Assembly (NCBI RefSeq): GCF_000685015.1
Contig: NZ_BAYA01000003.1
Coordinates: 372,001-436,000 of the forward strand
DNA from: Paraburkholderia bannensis NBRC 103871
GTDB lineage: Bacteria > Pseudomonadota > Gammaproteobacteria > Burkholderiales > Burkholderiaceae
Reading direction: 5' to 3'
Length of the DNA: 64,000 nt
Shown one piece after another: positions 26,268 to 34,770 of the stretch (positions within the stretch are counted from its first letter, which is position 1; each line of letters starts with the position of its first letter). Both the position numbers and the translations under genes were made by a program. The notes under the pieces were generated by a model. It searched no databases and was not told the origin of the DNA. It saw nothing but the letters and a program-made list of their open reading frames with translations.

Positions 26268-26347
26268 GTCGTATCGGAAATTGAGAAAACTTTTGACTCT
26301 GGCGAACTCATGCGAACGCGTGCGCTGACGGGCGCAGCCTGGACGGT

Positions 26348-27082
26348 TTAAGCGCGCGCCTTCTTCCACTCGGCGTAAGCGGCGAGCGTCGCCTCGTTCG
26401 GCGGATAGGTGCCCGGCAGCGCCGCGCCCGCTTCGATGCGCTCGGTGATGAAGGATTCGAGCGTTTCCTGTTCCGTCGCCGCCTGCGCCACTTCCTCGAC
26501 GAGATGGCGCGGAATCACGACCACGCCGTCAGCGTCGCCGACCAGGATGTCGCCCGGAAACACCGCCACGCCGCCGCAACCGATCGGCACGTTCAGGTCG
26601 ACGGTGTGGTGCTTGCAGAGATTGAGCGGCGCCGATGCGCCCGCGCAATAGACCGGCATGCCAAGCGCCGCGATGGTCGCGCTGTCGCGCACCGGGCCGT
26701 CCGACACCATGCCCGCCACCCCGCGCTTCTTCAGGCGCGTGGCGAGGATCGAACCCATCGACGCCGCATCGGTGACGCCACGGCAGTCCTGCACGAGCAC
26801 CGCGCCGGCAGGCACGGTTTCAACGCCCTTGCGCTGCGGATGCTCGGGGTTCTGGAACGCGCTCAACTGGTCGAGATCCTCGCGCGCCGGGATGTTGCGC
26901 ATCGTGAAGGCCGGGCCGACCAGATTGGGCGTGCCGGGCGCGGGCGACGCGAGCGGCTTCACGCCCTGGATGAAGACGTTGCGCAGACCGTGCTTGAAAA
27001 GCTGGGTGGTGAGCGTCGCCGTGGAGACGTGACGCAGTTGTTCGAGCGCTTGTTCGCTTAACGGGATGGCGGGGGAATTCAT
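26348..27082 (-). CDS. RraA-family protein (aldolase/demethylmenaquinone-methyltransferase-like fold)
   Basis: 244 aa from ATG 27082. The family core is visible: AGAVLVQDCRGVTDAASMGSIL-type strand-loop (about 90-110), GVAGMVSDGPVRDS with the conserved GxxxDGxxRD, and GDADGVVVIP. Members with this context often act on keto-acids from sugar-acid or aromatic breakdown (HMG/CHA aldolase-like), though some only regulate RNase E. The catabolic context favours an enzyme. A 15-base perfect inverted repeat lies 89 bases upstream of its start. Confidence 0.85.
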   Translation of the reverse strand: MNSPAIPLSEQALEQLRHVSTATLTTQLFKHGLRNVFIQGVKPLASPAPGTPNLVGPAFTMRNIPAREDLDQLSAFQNPEHPQRKGVETVPAGAVLVQDCRGVTDAASMGSILATRLKKRGVAGMVSDGPVRDSATIAALGMPVYCAGASAPLNLCKHHTVDLNVPIGCGGVAVFPGDILVGDADGVVVIPRHLVEEVAQAATEQETLESFITERIEAGAALPGTYPPNEATLAAYAEWKKARA

Positions 27083-27170
27083 CGTGTCTCGTCCATTTTT
27101 GTGACGCGCGGGGTCGCGCAGGCGGGTTGCCCGAGCTTCCTCAAAGTCAGAATCGGGCGCAATGCCGGCA

Positions 27171-27185
27171 TTGTTGTAATACAAC
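27171..27185. promoter_or_regulatory. Operator-like inverted repeat, GntR/FadR type
   Basis: TGTTGTAATACAACA: six-base arms TGTTGT and ACAACA around AAT. The TGT-N3-ACA core recurs at 27394, 40864 and 43593. It lies in the divergent region between the RraA-like gene and the MFS gene. Confidence 0.6.
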
Positions 27186-27365
27186 ACGAAAATTGTCAAC
27201 CAGCCCGTTGCGTCTCGTTTTGCCGCCGGTCATCGGACAACCTGTAGAAGCCCCAATGCAACGGCTTATCGGCCCTTATCCGGCCGCGGCAACCCCGCTC
27301 CCTCTGCCGCATGACCACCCGCAAACTCTCAACGAATCCCAGGGAAATCCCCATTCAAACAAGAT

Positions 27366-27408
27366 TTGCTTTACAACTTTGCGGCAAATAGAATGATGTC
27401 TTACATGA
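27366..27408 (+). promoter_or_regulatory. Candidate promoter and operator for the hexuronate transporter
   Basis: TTGCTT (27366-27371) and TAGAAT (27389-27394), 17 apart, suggest a start near 27400. TGATGT-CTT-ACATGA (27394-27408) overlaps it and carries the same TGT-N3-ACA core as the 27171 site. Confidence 0.45.
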
Positions 27409-27600
27409 CAGGCCCTATCCGGGTCGGTCACGGCCAAGTAGAGAGAACCGAAAAACGGCTGAACAACGGCAGCGGGATCGCCGGGTTGCATGACAAACCC
27501 GCGACTACGCTCCAGCAAGCACACGCCTACAACATCCATCCGGACGCAGCACGGGCATCGCGCCCACGGCATCGACGTCCGTTCAAGCAGGAGACGAGCA

Positions 27601-28908
27601 GTGCAACGCAAGACACTCAAAGGGGTTCGGTGGTGGATCATCGGCCTCATCATGATCGGCACGGTGTTCAACTATCTCGCGCGCAGTTCGCTTTCCGTGG
27701 CCGCGCCCACGCTCACGCAGACGATGCACATGACCACGCAGCAGTACTCGTACGTGGTCACCGCGTTCCAGGCCTGTTACGCGCTCTCACAGCCGATCGC
27801 CGGCTTCGTGCTCGACTCCGTCGGCGTCAAGATCGGCTTTGCGATCTTCGCGTTCGGCTGGGCCATCGCCAACATGCTGCATGGCCTCGCCAGCAGCTGG
27901 CCCGCACTGGCGTTCTTCCGCGGCCTGCTCGGCATGAGCGAAGCCGCGATCTTCCCGGCAGGCATGAAGTCGATCAGCATGTGGTTCCCGGCCAGGGAGC
28001 GCTCGGTCGCGACCGGCTGGCTCAACACCGGCACGTCGATCGGCGCGATGATCGCCCCGCCGCTCGTGGTCTGGTGCATTCTCAAGTACAACTGGCAATT
28101 CGCGTTCGTGCTCACCGGCGGCGTGGCGCTGGTCTGGGTCGCGCTGTGGCTCGTGTTCTTCAAGACGCCGGCCGAGCACCCCAAGCTCTCGAAAGAAGAA
28201 GCCGACTACATCGCCGCCGGCCAGACCGATGCGCAGAAGTCGAGCGTCGGCAAGCGCGCCTCGTTCAAGGAAGTGCTCAAGACGCGCCGCTTCTGGGGCA
28301 TCGGCATTCCGCGCATGCTGGCCGAACCGGCATGGCAGACCTTCGGTGCGTGGATTCCGCTCTACATGGTCACCGTGCGCCACATGAACCTGAAGGAAAT
28401 CGCGCTGTTTGCGTGGCTGCCCTTCCTTGCCGCCGACCTCGGCTGCCTGATCGGCGGCTACCTCGCGCCGCTGTTTATCCGCTGGTTCGGCTGCTCGCTG
28501 ATCACCTCGCGCAAGCTCGTCATCACGACCGGCGCGGTGCTGATGATCGGGCCGGCCTGCGTGGGCCTCGTCGCCAGCCCGTATGCCGCCATCGCCCTGT
28601 TCTGCGTCGGCACCTTCGCGCACCAGACGATCTCGGGCGCCCTGTTCACGCTCTCGTCGGACGTGTTCGGCCAGCATGAAGTCGCGACGGCCACGGGCCT
28701 GTCGGGCATGTTCGGCTACCTGGGCGCGACGGTGTTTTCGCTCATCGTCGGCGCACTGGCCAGCACGATCGGCTATAACCCTCTGTTCGTGTGCCTGATG
28801 CTGTTCGACCTGATCGGTGCCTGCGTCGCCTGGCGCCTGATCTCGAACCAGCAGCGCGACAATGTCGCCAGCGCCTCGCTGCAGGCCGCGCAGAACGTGA
28901 AAGCCTGA
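27601..28908 (+). CDS. MFS transporter, hexuronate/ExuT-GudP type
   Basis: 435 aa from the GTG at 27601, which has an AGGAGA site 7 bases upstream. 12 helices of the anion:cation symporter (ACS) family, opening with RWWIIGLIMIGTVFNYLAR and LSVAAPTL and with FRGLLGMSEAAIFPAGMK, the blocks shared by ExuT, GudP and GarP. It is followed by a uronate dehydrogenase gene, so galacturonate or glucuronate uptake is likely. The frame stays open upstream to 27490, but the extra residues are unlike the family. Confidence 0.9.
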   Translation: MQRKTLKGVRWWIIGLIMIGTVFNYLARSSLSVAAPTLTQTMHMTTQQYSYVVTAFQACYALSQPIAGFVLDSVGVKIGFAIFAFGWAIANMLHGLASSWPALAFFRGLLGMSEAAIFPAGMKSISMWFPARERSVATGWLNTGTSIGAMIAPPLVVWCILKYNWQFAFVLTGGVALVWVALWLVFFKTPAEHPKLSKEEADYIAAGQTDAQKSSVGKRASFKEVLKTRRFWGIGIPRMLAEPAWQTFGAWIPLYMVTVRHMNLKEIALFAWLPFLAADLGCLIGGYLAPLFIRWFGCSLITSRKLVITTGAVLMIGPACVGLVASPYAAIALFCVGTFAHQTISGALFTLSSDVFGQHEVATATGLSGMFGYLGATVFSLIVGALASTIGYNPLFVCLMLFDLIGACVAWRLISNQQRDNVASASLQAAQNVKA

Positions 28909-28922
28909 TCGGCCCATCATCG

Positions 28923-28963
28923 GCCGGTGCCCGCGAGGGCGCCGGCTTTTGGCGTTTTTAAGT
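28923..28963 (+). terminator. Hairpin with T-rich tail between transporter and udh
   Basis: GCCGGTGCCC (28923-28932) pairs with GGGCGCCGGC (28937-28946; one T-G pair), loop of four, then cttttggcgttttt. It sits inside a likely two-gene unit, so it may set unequal expression. Confidence 0.6.
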
Positions 28964-28977
28964 GAGGTAAAACCACT

Positions 28978-29802
28978 GTGAAGAAAGTTGCATTGTCCGG
29001 CGCGGCCGGCCAGCTCGGCACCGTCCTGCGCAAAGGTCTGCACGAGCGCGGCGTGAACCTGCGCTCCGCGGCCGGCACCCGGCCGCTCGAACCGCTTTTC
29101 GACGGCGAAGACGTCATGCACGGCGACCTGCGCGACCCCGCAGTGGTCGACCGCCTGCTCGACGGCGTGGACGTGCTGATCCACATGGCGGGCACGAGCG
29201 TCGAGCGCCCCCTGCCCGAGATCATCGAGAACAACCTGCGCGGCCTCGTCGAAGTCTACGAAGGCGCGCGCCGCCACGGCACGCAGCGCATCCTGTTCGC
29301 CAGCTCGAATCACGCGATCGGCATGTATCCGGTCGAGGACAAGCTCGACCTCGATTGTGCGTTTCGTCCGGACGGCTTTTACGGCCTGTCGAAAGCCTGG
29401 GGCGAATCGCTCGCGCGCCTCTACTGGGACAAGCACGGCATCGAAACCGTGAACGTGCGCATCGGCAGCTGCCTGCCCAAGCCCACGGAATTCCGCCATC
29501 TGAGCACGTGGTTCGGTCACGAAGACCTGTTCCATATGATCGACCGCGTGATCAACGTTGAATCGATCGGCTTCGCGGTTGTGTGGGGCGTGTCGAACAA
29601 CACGCGCGGCTACTGGGTGCAGGAAGGCGCGAGCGACGACGCGAAGCGTCTGGGCTATGAGCCTAAACAGAACGCCGAAGATTGGGCCGCCGAAATTCTC
29701 GCGCAAACGAATCCGCTCGACGCGACGGCGCAGCGCTATCAAGGCGGCAGTTTCGCAAGCTTCGATTTCACGCCGGTTGAAAAGCGTGGACGCAAAGCAT
29801 AA
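28978..29802 (+). CDS. udh: Uronate dehydrogenase (NAD-dependent)
   Basis: 274 aa, GTG start. Rossmann motif GAAGQLG (8-14), SSNH at 109-112 and the catalytic YGLSK (Tyr135, Lys139) of the short-chain dehydrogenase/epimerase fold. Similarity to Agrobacterium Udh is evident in FASSNHAIGMYP, RIGSCLPKPTEFRHLSTWF and the C-terminal RYQGGSF. It oxidises D-galacturonate or D-glucuronate to the aldarolactone. Paired with the transporter upstream; the product would feed a path to alpha-ketoglutarate semialdehyde. Confidence 0.93.
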   Translation: MKKVALSGAAGQLGTVLRKGLHERGVNLRSAAGTRPLEPLFDGEDVMHGDLRDPAVVDRLLDGVDVLIHMAGTSVERPLPEIIENNLRGLVEVYEGARRHGTQRILFASSNHAIGMYPVEDKLDLDCAFRPDGFYGLSKAWGESLARLYWDKHGIETVNVRIGSCLPKPTEFRHLSTWFGHEDLFHMIDRVINVESIGFAVVWGVSNNTRGYWVQEGASDDAKRLGYEPKQNAEDWAAEILAQTNPLDATAQRYQGGSFASFDFTPVEKRGRKA

Positions 29803-29831
29803 GCGTCCTTTCGCTTGCCAGGCCTGATACG

Positions 29832-29858
29832 AAAAAGCGCCCAGATGGGCGCTTTTTT
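29832..29858. terminator. Bidirectional terminator between udh and the TauE gene
   Basis: AAAAAGCGCCC (29832-29842) pairs with GGGCGCTTTTTT (29847-29858), loop AGAT. A/T flanks serve both strands. Confidence 0.9.
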
Positions 29859-29889
29859 CATGGTGCTGCGTGTGAGCGCAATCGCACCA

Positions 29890-30684
29890 TCACAACACGC
29901 CCGACGTGAAGATCATCTGCACCGCCGCCGCCAGCACGCACACCAGCACGAGGACGCGAAACGCCAACGGATGCAGTTTGTCGCGCAACGGCCGGATCAA
30001 AAACATGCCGATGATCGCGGGTACGCTCGCGAGCGCGGAGATGCCCAGGTCTGCACTGTTCGCATGCGCGCCGCTGCCGAAGGTGGTGATGAGCGTGAGC
30101 ACCGACACCACCAGGATAATCGCAATCTGCTTGGTGAACACCCGCCCCGTCGCGCCCGAGGCGATCAGGTACATCGCCAGCAGCGGGCCCGGCACCGAAG
30201 CGATGCTTTCCATCAGCGCCGCGCCGAAACCAAGCGCGAAACCCACCGGCTTCACCAGTGCGGGCGACAGCGTGAGCTTCGGCGAAGCAAGCAGCAGCGC
30301 CGCGGCCACGATCAGCGCGAGCCCCGACGCCGCCTGCGCGTGATGCGGCTCCAGCCGGATCAGCAAGGACACGCCCACCACATTGCCGATCACGGTGCCG
30401 ATCAGCGGCGCGGCAATCTGCTTGACCGTCTTCCAGAATTCGCCGCCCTCCAGCGCCTGCGGAATGTTGCCGAGGATGATGGGCATGGACAGCAGCAGCA
30501 CCGCCTGCTTGACGGGCAGAAAGTGCGTGAGGATCGGCATGGCGACGAGCGGCACACCAATGCCGGTCACGCCTTTCACCATGCCGCCCAGCACCAGCGC
30601 AATGGCGATACCGCAGAGCTGCAGCGCGTCGAGCGCCTGCATATGCGGGAGCAGCACGCCCCCGGAAAGGTGGAAATCGAACAT
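29890..30684 (-). CDS. TauE/SafE-family membrane exporter
   Basis: 264 aa from ATG 30684. Eight helices with the repeated family motif: VLGGMVKGVTGIGVPLVAMP in the first half and ALGFGAALMESIASVPGP in the second. Family members move sulfite, sulfoacetate or other small organic anions. It is convergent with udh and there is no sulfur gene nearby, so the substrate is unknown. Confidence 0.9.
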   Translation of the reverse strand: MFDFHLSGGVLLPHMQALDALQLCGIAIALVLGGMVKGVTGIGVPLVAMPILTHFLPVKQAVLLLSMPIILGNIPQALEGGEFWKTVKQIAAPLIGTVIGNVVGVSLLIRLEPHHAQAASGLALIVAAALLLASPKLTLSPALVKPVGFALGFGAALMESIASVPGPLLAMYLIASGATGRVFTKQIAIILVVSVLTLITTFGSGAHANSADLGISALASVPAIIGMFLIRPLRDKLHPLAFRVLVLVCVLAAAVQMIFTSGVL

Positions 30685-30922
30685 CGTTGACGAAGGATGC
30701 GTGGTGCTGCGTGAAGGAACGCCGTTGGGCGAGGGGCTTTTTGCGATACCGGGGGGCATGATAGCGCACCGGGGCGCGTGTCCCATTCGCCCTTTCGCCC
30801 TCGCCAGCGGCGAAGTTCATGTAAGACACCAACCCGCCAGGTGCTGATAGACTTGCGCCCACGCCGGTTCAGAGAACGCCATAAAGCGCGCAACCGGCAG
30901 TCGATAACAACGCGGGGTTGAT

Positions 30923-31051
30923 ATGTCTATTCGCACACTGGCGATCCTTCTGGTCGCCGCCACGACGCTTGGCCTGGCCGGCTGCAACACGATTGCCGGT
31001 TTCGGCCAGGACATCACGGATTCGGCGCGCACCGTGCAGCACGCGCTTTAA
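30923..31051 (+). CDS. Entericidin EcnA/B-family small lipoprotein
   Basis: 42 aa. MSIRTLAILLVAATTLG leads to the lipobox LAGC (Cys21), followed by NTIAGFGQDI and a short polar tail, the entericidin pattern. The mature peptide is only about 22 residues, anchored in a membrane. A GGGG ribosome site precedes the ATG. In E. coli EcnB is a bacteriolytic lipoprotein paired with EcnA; here a single copy is seen, as in many proteobacteria where it is stress induced. Role not established. Confidence 0.88.
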   Translation: MSIRTLAILLVAATTLGLAGCNTIAGFGQDITDSARTVQHAL

Positions 31052-31079
31052 AGCCGCCCTGGCTCTGCACAGCCGTTGC

Positions 31080-32324
31080 TCACAGATCGAAGCCCAGTTG
31101 CGCGCGGCCCTGCGCCGTGAGGTCGTCGGCGCTCGCCCGGCCGACGAAATCCACTTCGAAATGATCCGCCGGGAAATCGGGCGGGCTTGCGCCGTCCAGA
31201 AAACTCGGCAATTGCCGCTTCAAATAGGCATCGTTCTTCGCGCAGCCGGGTAGCGACGCGATATACATGACATTGCTATAGCCCTTGCCGCGATGCGCGT
31301 CCTCGACCGCGTGAATCACGTCGCTATGCCAGAAGACCGTGTCGCCGGGCTGCATCAGCGGAATCGAGCTGAGCGCGCGGAACAGCGGCGCGTGATAGTC
31401 GGCCTTGATCGATAGCGCGCGGCCCGGCATCGCGCCGCACAGGTCGTCCTCGGCGACATCGTCCTGCAGCGCGCGCAACAGAATGTAGGCCATCGAATTC
31501 GCAATGGGCACCAGTTGCAGCGTGCCATCGCCGGGCCCCTGCTGCGTGAGCGCCGTCCAGCCCTGGAACGTGCGGAACATCGAGCACACCGCCGGTGACG
31601 GGATTTCCTCGACCTCGGTGCGCCATGCCGCGTCGAACGGGTCATAGTCGCGCCAGTTGCCCGAAAAGACGTGCCGATAGACCTTGCGGAAATTCGGCTC
31701 GATCCAGCGCTCGACCGATCCACCGTCACAGTGCGCCGACAACCCCAGGGACTCCGAACCAGGCGGGCGGCGACGCAAGCGATCCGCGTAGACCGGCACG
31801 TGATCCGGGTCGAAATGCACGCGCCCTTCGCTTTGCGTGCGCCAGAGGCGGTTGAGAAACACACGCGCCTGCGTGAGTTCGTTCGATTGACGCGCGAGCA
31901 CTTGCGGCTTCGACCAGTACACGCCGTAAATCTGCGGCTTGCTGGACGCAAGCTGGCCAAAATATTTGTCTTCGGCGCGATTGAGCAGGCGGGCGTCGAG
32001 ATTGTTTCGCTCGACGTATTCGGCGATCTCGTTGTCCCATTGCTCCACCAGCGAGCGCTCGAACACATTGCGGATCACGCATGCACCGCGCTGCTTGACG
32101 AGCGCCACCTGCGCGTCGCTCACACGGCCTTCGACAATGTCCTTGAACGCGATTTCCGGAATCACCGCCTCGCCACGGTCGCGCAGCGTCGCGATCCGGT
32201 CGGCCTCTTTCGTCACGGCCGCTTCGACTTCGGCGAATACTTCACGGTAGTTGGGCAGCATCGCGCGCAGTTCGCGCTTCGCCTGGCGGATGGCAGTCGG
32301 CAGGTCGTCAATATGCAAGGCCAT
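31080..32324 (-). CDS. DUF1479 family protein, Fe(II)/2-oxoglutarate dioxygenase-like
   Basis: 414 aa from ATG 32324 (MALHIDDLPTAIRQ) with GGAG upstream. The jelly-roll metal site is visible as HCD (His198, Asp200) in LGLSAHCDGGS and a distal His in FWHSDVIHAVEDAHRG, with Arg a few residues on for 2-oxoglutarate. DUF1479 proteins are widespread in fungi and proteobacteria and their substrates are not known. It is divergent from an AraC regulator 96 bases away, which probably controls it. Confidence 0.85.
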   Translation of the reverse strand: MALHIDDLPTAIRQAKRELRAMLPNYREVFAEVEAAVTKEADRIATLRDRGEAVIPEIAFKDIVEGRVSDAQVALVKQRGACVIRNVFERSLVEQWDNEIAEYVERNNLDARLLNRAEDKYFGQLASSKPQIYGVYWSKPQVLARQSNELTQARVFLNRLWRTQSEGRVHFDPDHVPVYADRLRRRPPGSESLGLSAHCDGGSVERWIEPNFRKVYRHVFSGNWRDYDPFDAAWRTEVEEIPSPAVCSMFRTFQGWTALTQQGPGDGTLQLVPIANSMAYILLRALQDDVAEDDLCGAMPGRALSIKADYHAPLFRALSSIPLMQPGDTVFWHSDVIHAVEDAHRGKGYSNVMYIASLPGCAKNDAYLKRQLPSFLDGASPPDFPADHFEVDFVGRASADDLTAQGRAQLGFDL

Positions 32325-32420
32325 TGCGTCGTCTCCATGGGTGTTTTCGATAGAGGGAGCGTACGCGAGCTGCCCGTGCTTGCGTGATACTATCCGGCCA
32401 ATGATTTCGTCGATCCGGCC

Positions 32421-33374
32421 ATGAAAGCAGCGTTCGAATTTGTCGATTTCGGCCACGATTGTTCGGTGCGCGTGTACCACCGGCAATTGCGGCGCATTCC
32501 CTTCGAATGGCACCACCATCCGGCGTATGAACTCACGCTCACTTTGAACAGTCAGGCCAAGCGCTATATCGGCGATTCGGTGGCGAGCTACGGCGCGGAC
32601 GATCTGGTGCTGGTGCCGCCTAACCTCCCGCACACGTGGGCGTCCAACCGCTCGATCGACGATACGCAGCCGGAAGTCGCCATCGTCGTGTGGTTCGACG
32701 GTGCGTGGGTACGGCGTCTGGCCGACATTTGCCCCGAGTACAACGGCCTGTGCGACCTGTTGCGACGCGCCGCGTGCGGCCTGGCGTTTGCTGACGGCGC
32801 GGGTGCGCGCATGCGCGATCATCTGGATCGCCTGCTCAGCGCGACGCCTCGCGAACGGCTGCACGCCGCGCTCGATATCCTCGACTTTCTTTCGACGTTG
32901 CCCGCCACACCGCTCGCTTCGCCTAGCGCATTCGACGCGAAAACCGGCGCGGCCAGCGGTCACGAACCCGACCAGATCAGCCGCGTCCTCGCGCTCATCG
33001 AAACACAGTTCGCGCGCCCGCTGCGGCTATCGACATTGGCGAAAGCATCCGGTCTTTCCGAGCGCTCGTTGACGCGGCATTTCACTCAGCATCTCGGCGA
33101 AAGCGTCGGGCGTTATATCAACCGCGTTCGCATCGGCCATGCCTGCCGGATGCTGACCGACACGCAAGCACCGGTTTCGGTGATCGCCATGCGATCGGGC
33201 TTTCCCAATGCCGCGAATTTCAACCGGCAATTCAGGGCATTCAAGGAGATGGCGCCGCTCGACTACCGTCGACAGTTCACGGACACTCATCAGGATGACG
33301 AATCAATGTCGCCAAAGCTGACCGAACGCTCGCCATCGCTTCAGCCCATGAAAAAACGGCGGCGCCGGGATTGA
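32421..33374 (+). CDS. AraC-family transcriptional regulator
   Basis: 317 aa. N-terminal cupin (IPFEWHHHPAYELTLTL, DLVLVPPNLPHTW), C-terminal pair of HTHs at about 185-285 (LSTLAKASGLSERSLTRHF and AMRSGFPNAANFNRQFRAFKEM). The divergent DUF1479 gene is the likely target. The frame runs about 30 residues past the normal AraC end and its last codons (KKRRRRD) fall inside the convergent porin's terminator hairpin. Confidence 0.92.
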   Translation: MKAAFEFVDFGHDCSVRVYHRQLRRIPFEWHHHPAYELTLTLNSQAKRYIGDSVASYGADDLVLVPPNLPHTWASNRSIDDTQPEVAIVVWFDGAWVRRLADICPEYNGLCDLLRRAACGLAFADGAGARMRDHLDRLLSATPRERLHAALDILDFLSTLPATPLASPSAFDAKTGAASGHEPDQISRVLALIETQFARPLRLSTLAKASGLSERSLTRHFTQHLGESVGRYINRVRIGHACRMLTDTQAPVSVIAMRSGFPNAANFNRQFRAFKEMAPLDYRRQFTDTHQDDESMSPKLTERSPSLQPMKKRRRRD

Positions 33375-33391
33375 ACCACCCGGTGCCGCCG
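33351..33391 (-). terminator. Terminator of porin operon, embedded in the AraC gene's 3' end
   Basis: CGGCGGCGCCGGG (33357-33369) pairs with CCCGGTGCCGCCG (33379-33391). A-run at 33351-33356 gives U6 on the minus strand. The stop codon of the AraC gene lies in the loop. Confidence 0.88.
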
Positions 33392-33429
33392 TCAAACCTG
33401 CCTCGGAGCGTGAAAATCCTGCCTGAAGA

Positions 33430-34629
33430 TCAGAAGCGGTGCACGATGCCCACTGCGCCCGCGAACTGGCTGCGCGACGAGGACGGCGCGCTGTTCTGGC
33501 CGTCGCCGATATCGGCAGTTGCGTTGATGATGTCGCCCGCGCCGTTCGTGCCCAGCGTCTGGCCGCCCGCACGCTGGTAGGCCTCGACGAAGTACAGGCC
33601 CGTGCGCTTGGACAGGCTGTAGTACTGCGAGAGGTTGAACTGCTGGTACGAGGCCGCGCTCTGGATGCCGTTGGCCTTGGTCGCGCGCGTGTAGCTGTAG
33701 CCTGCCGCGAGATCGAGTGCGACGAGCGGCTTGTAGTGCAGCACGACGCCGCCCGTGTTCCAGATCTGCGTGTCGAAGAACTTCGAGCCGTTGCCCGCGA
33801 TGTACTGCACGTTCGAGTACGACGCCGAAATGTCCCACTGCGAGTTGAACGCGTAGCCGCCGGTGACCGCCAGGCGCTGCTGCGTCTGCGCCGTCTGGAA
33901 GCCGTTGGTCACGCCCGACACGCCCGGTTCGCCGTTGCTGTACGCCGTCGAGCTGGAGCCCCACGCGCCGCCGCCGCTCGTCGAGTTGCTCAGGCGCTCG
34001 AAGCCCACGGCGAGACCAACCGGGCCATGGATATAGTTAGCCGCCACGCTCCACGTCTGGCCTGCGCCGACGCTGCCCGGCACGCCGCCGAATGCGTACA
34101 TGCCGCTGAACGTGAAGCCCGCGAAGTTCGGCGAGGTATAGACGAGCGAGTTGTTGATGCGATAGATCGTGTCCATCGAATCCAGGTCGCCCGGGTGCGC
34201 GCCATAGGCGCCCGTGAGCCACGTCGTCGGGCTATAGGGCGAGAGCAGCGAGTAATACGGTGCGTACTGGCGGCCTGCCGTGAGCGTGCCGTAGTCCTTG
34301 TTGGCGACGCCGACAAACGCCGCGCGGCTGAACATCAGGTTGGAGGTGGACTGCGCGCCGTTCGCCGAGTTGTAGCCTTCTTCGAGCTGGAAGATCGCGC
34401 GCGTGCCGCCGCCGAGGTCTTCGCTGCCCTTCAGGCCGAAGCGCGAACCGGCCCACACGCCCTGCACCATCTTGACGGCCGAGTGGCCGCCCGAGTTGCT
34501 GCCGAGCGCAGCCGAACTGCTTTGATAACCAATGCCGGTATCGACGATACCGTACAGCGTGACGCTGCTCTGGGCATGTGCGCCCAGTGCGGCGAGTCCA
34601 AGCGTGGAAGCGAGAATGGTCTTCTTCAT
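33430..34629 (-). CDS. Gram-negative porin (Burkholderia OmpC-like, Porin_4)
   Basis: 399 aa from ATG 34629 with AGGAG upstream. Signal peptide MKKTILASTLGLAALGAHA, mature SSVTLYGIVDTGIGYQS, and a final GAVGIVHRF ending in Phe, as outer-membrane barrels do. Blocks SRFGLKGSEDLGGGTRAIFQ and FVGVANKDYGTLTAGRQ are standard. It would form a trimeric 16-strand channel. It is last in the run SBP-ATPase-permeases-dehydratase-porin, suggesting that it admits the same substrate through the outer membrane. Confidence 0.95.
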   Translation of the reverse strand: MKKTILASTLGLAALGAHAQSSVTLYGIVDTGIGYQSSSAALGSNSGGHSAVKMVQGVWAGSRFGLKGSEDLGGGTRAIFQLEEGYNSANGAQSTSNLMFSRAAFVGVANKDYGTLTAGRQYAPYYSLLSPYSPTTWLTGAYGAHPGDLDSMDTIYRINNSLVYTSPNFAGFTFSGMYAFGGVPGSVGAGQTWSVAANYIHGPVGLAVGFERLSNSTSGGGAWGSSSTAYSNGEPGVSGVTNGFQTAQTQQRLAVTGGYAFNSQWDISASYSNVQYIAGNGSKFFDTQIWNTGGVVLHYKPLVALDLAAGYSYTRATKANGIQSAASYQQFNLSQYYSLSKRTGLYFVEAYQRAGGQTLGTNGAGDIINATADIGDGQNSAPSSSRSQFAGAVGIVHRF

Positions 34630-34770
34630 CTGTACTCCTGATCTCTTCGTTGTGATAGTTTGCTTTTTATTGACTACTCGTGAATCTCTTTGCGAGAGTG
34701 CTCCTCCGCTCCGGCATCGGGTTCCGCTAAACGCGGTTCCCAATGCCTTCACTTGCGAATCCCGTTGTCC

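Noticed and set aside
27787..29742. 651-codon minus-strand frame across the uronate transporter and udh
   Set aside because: Antisense shadow with Arg/Glu/His bias; the plus-strand genes have clear motifs.
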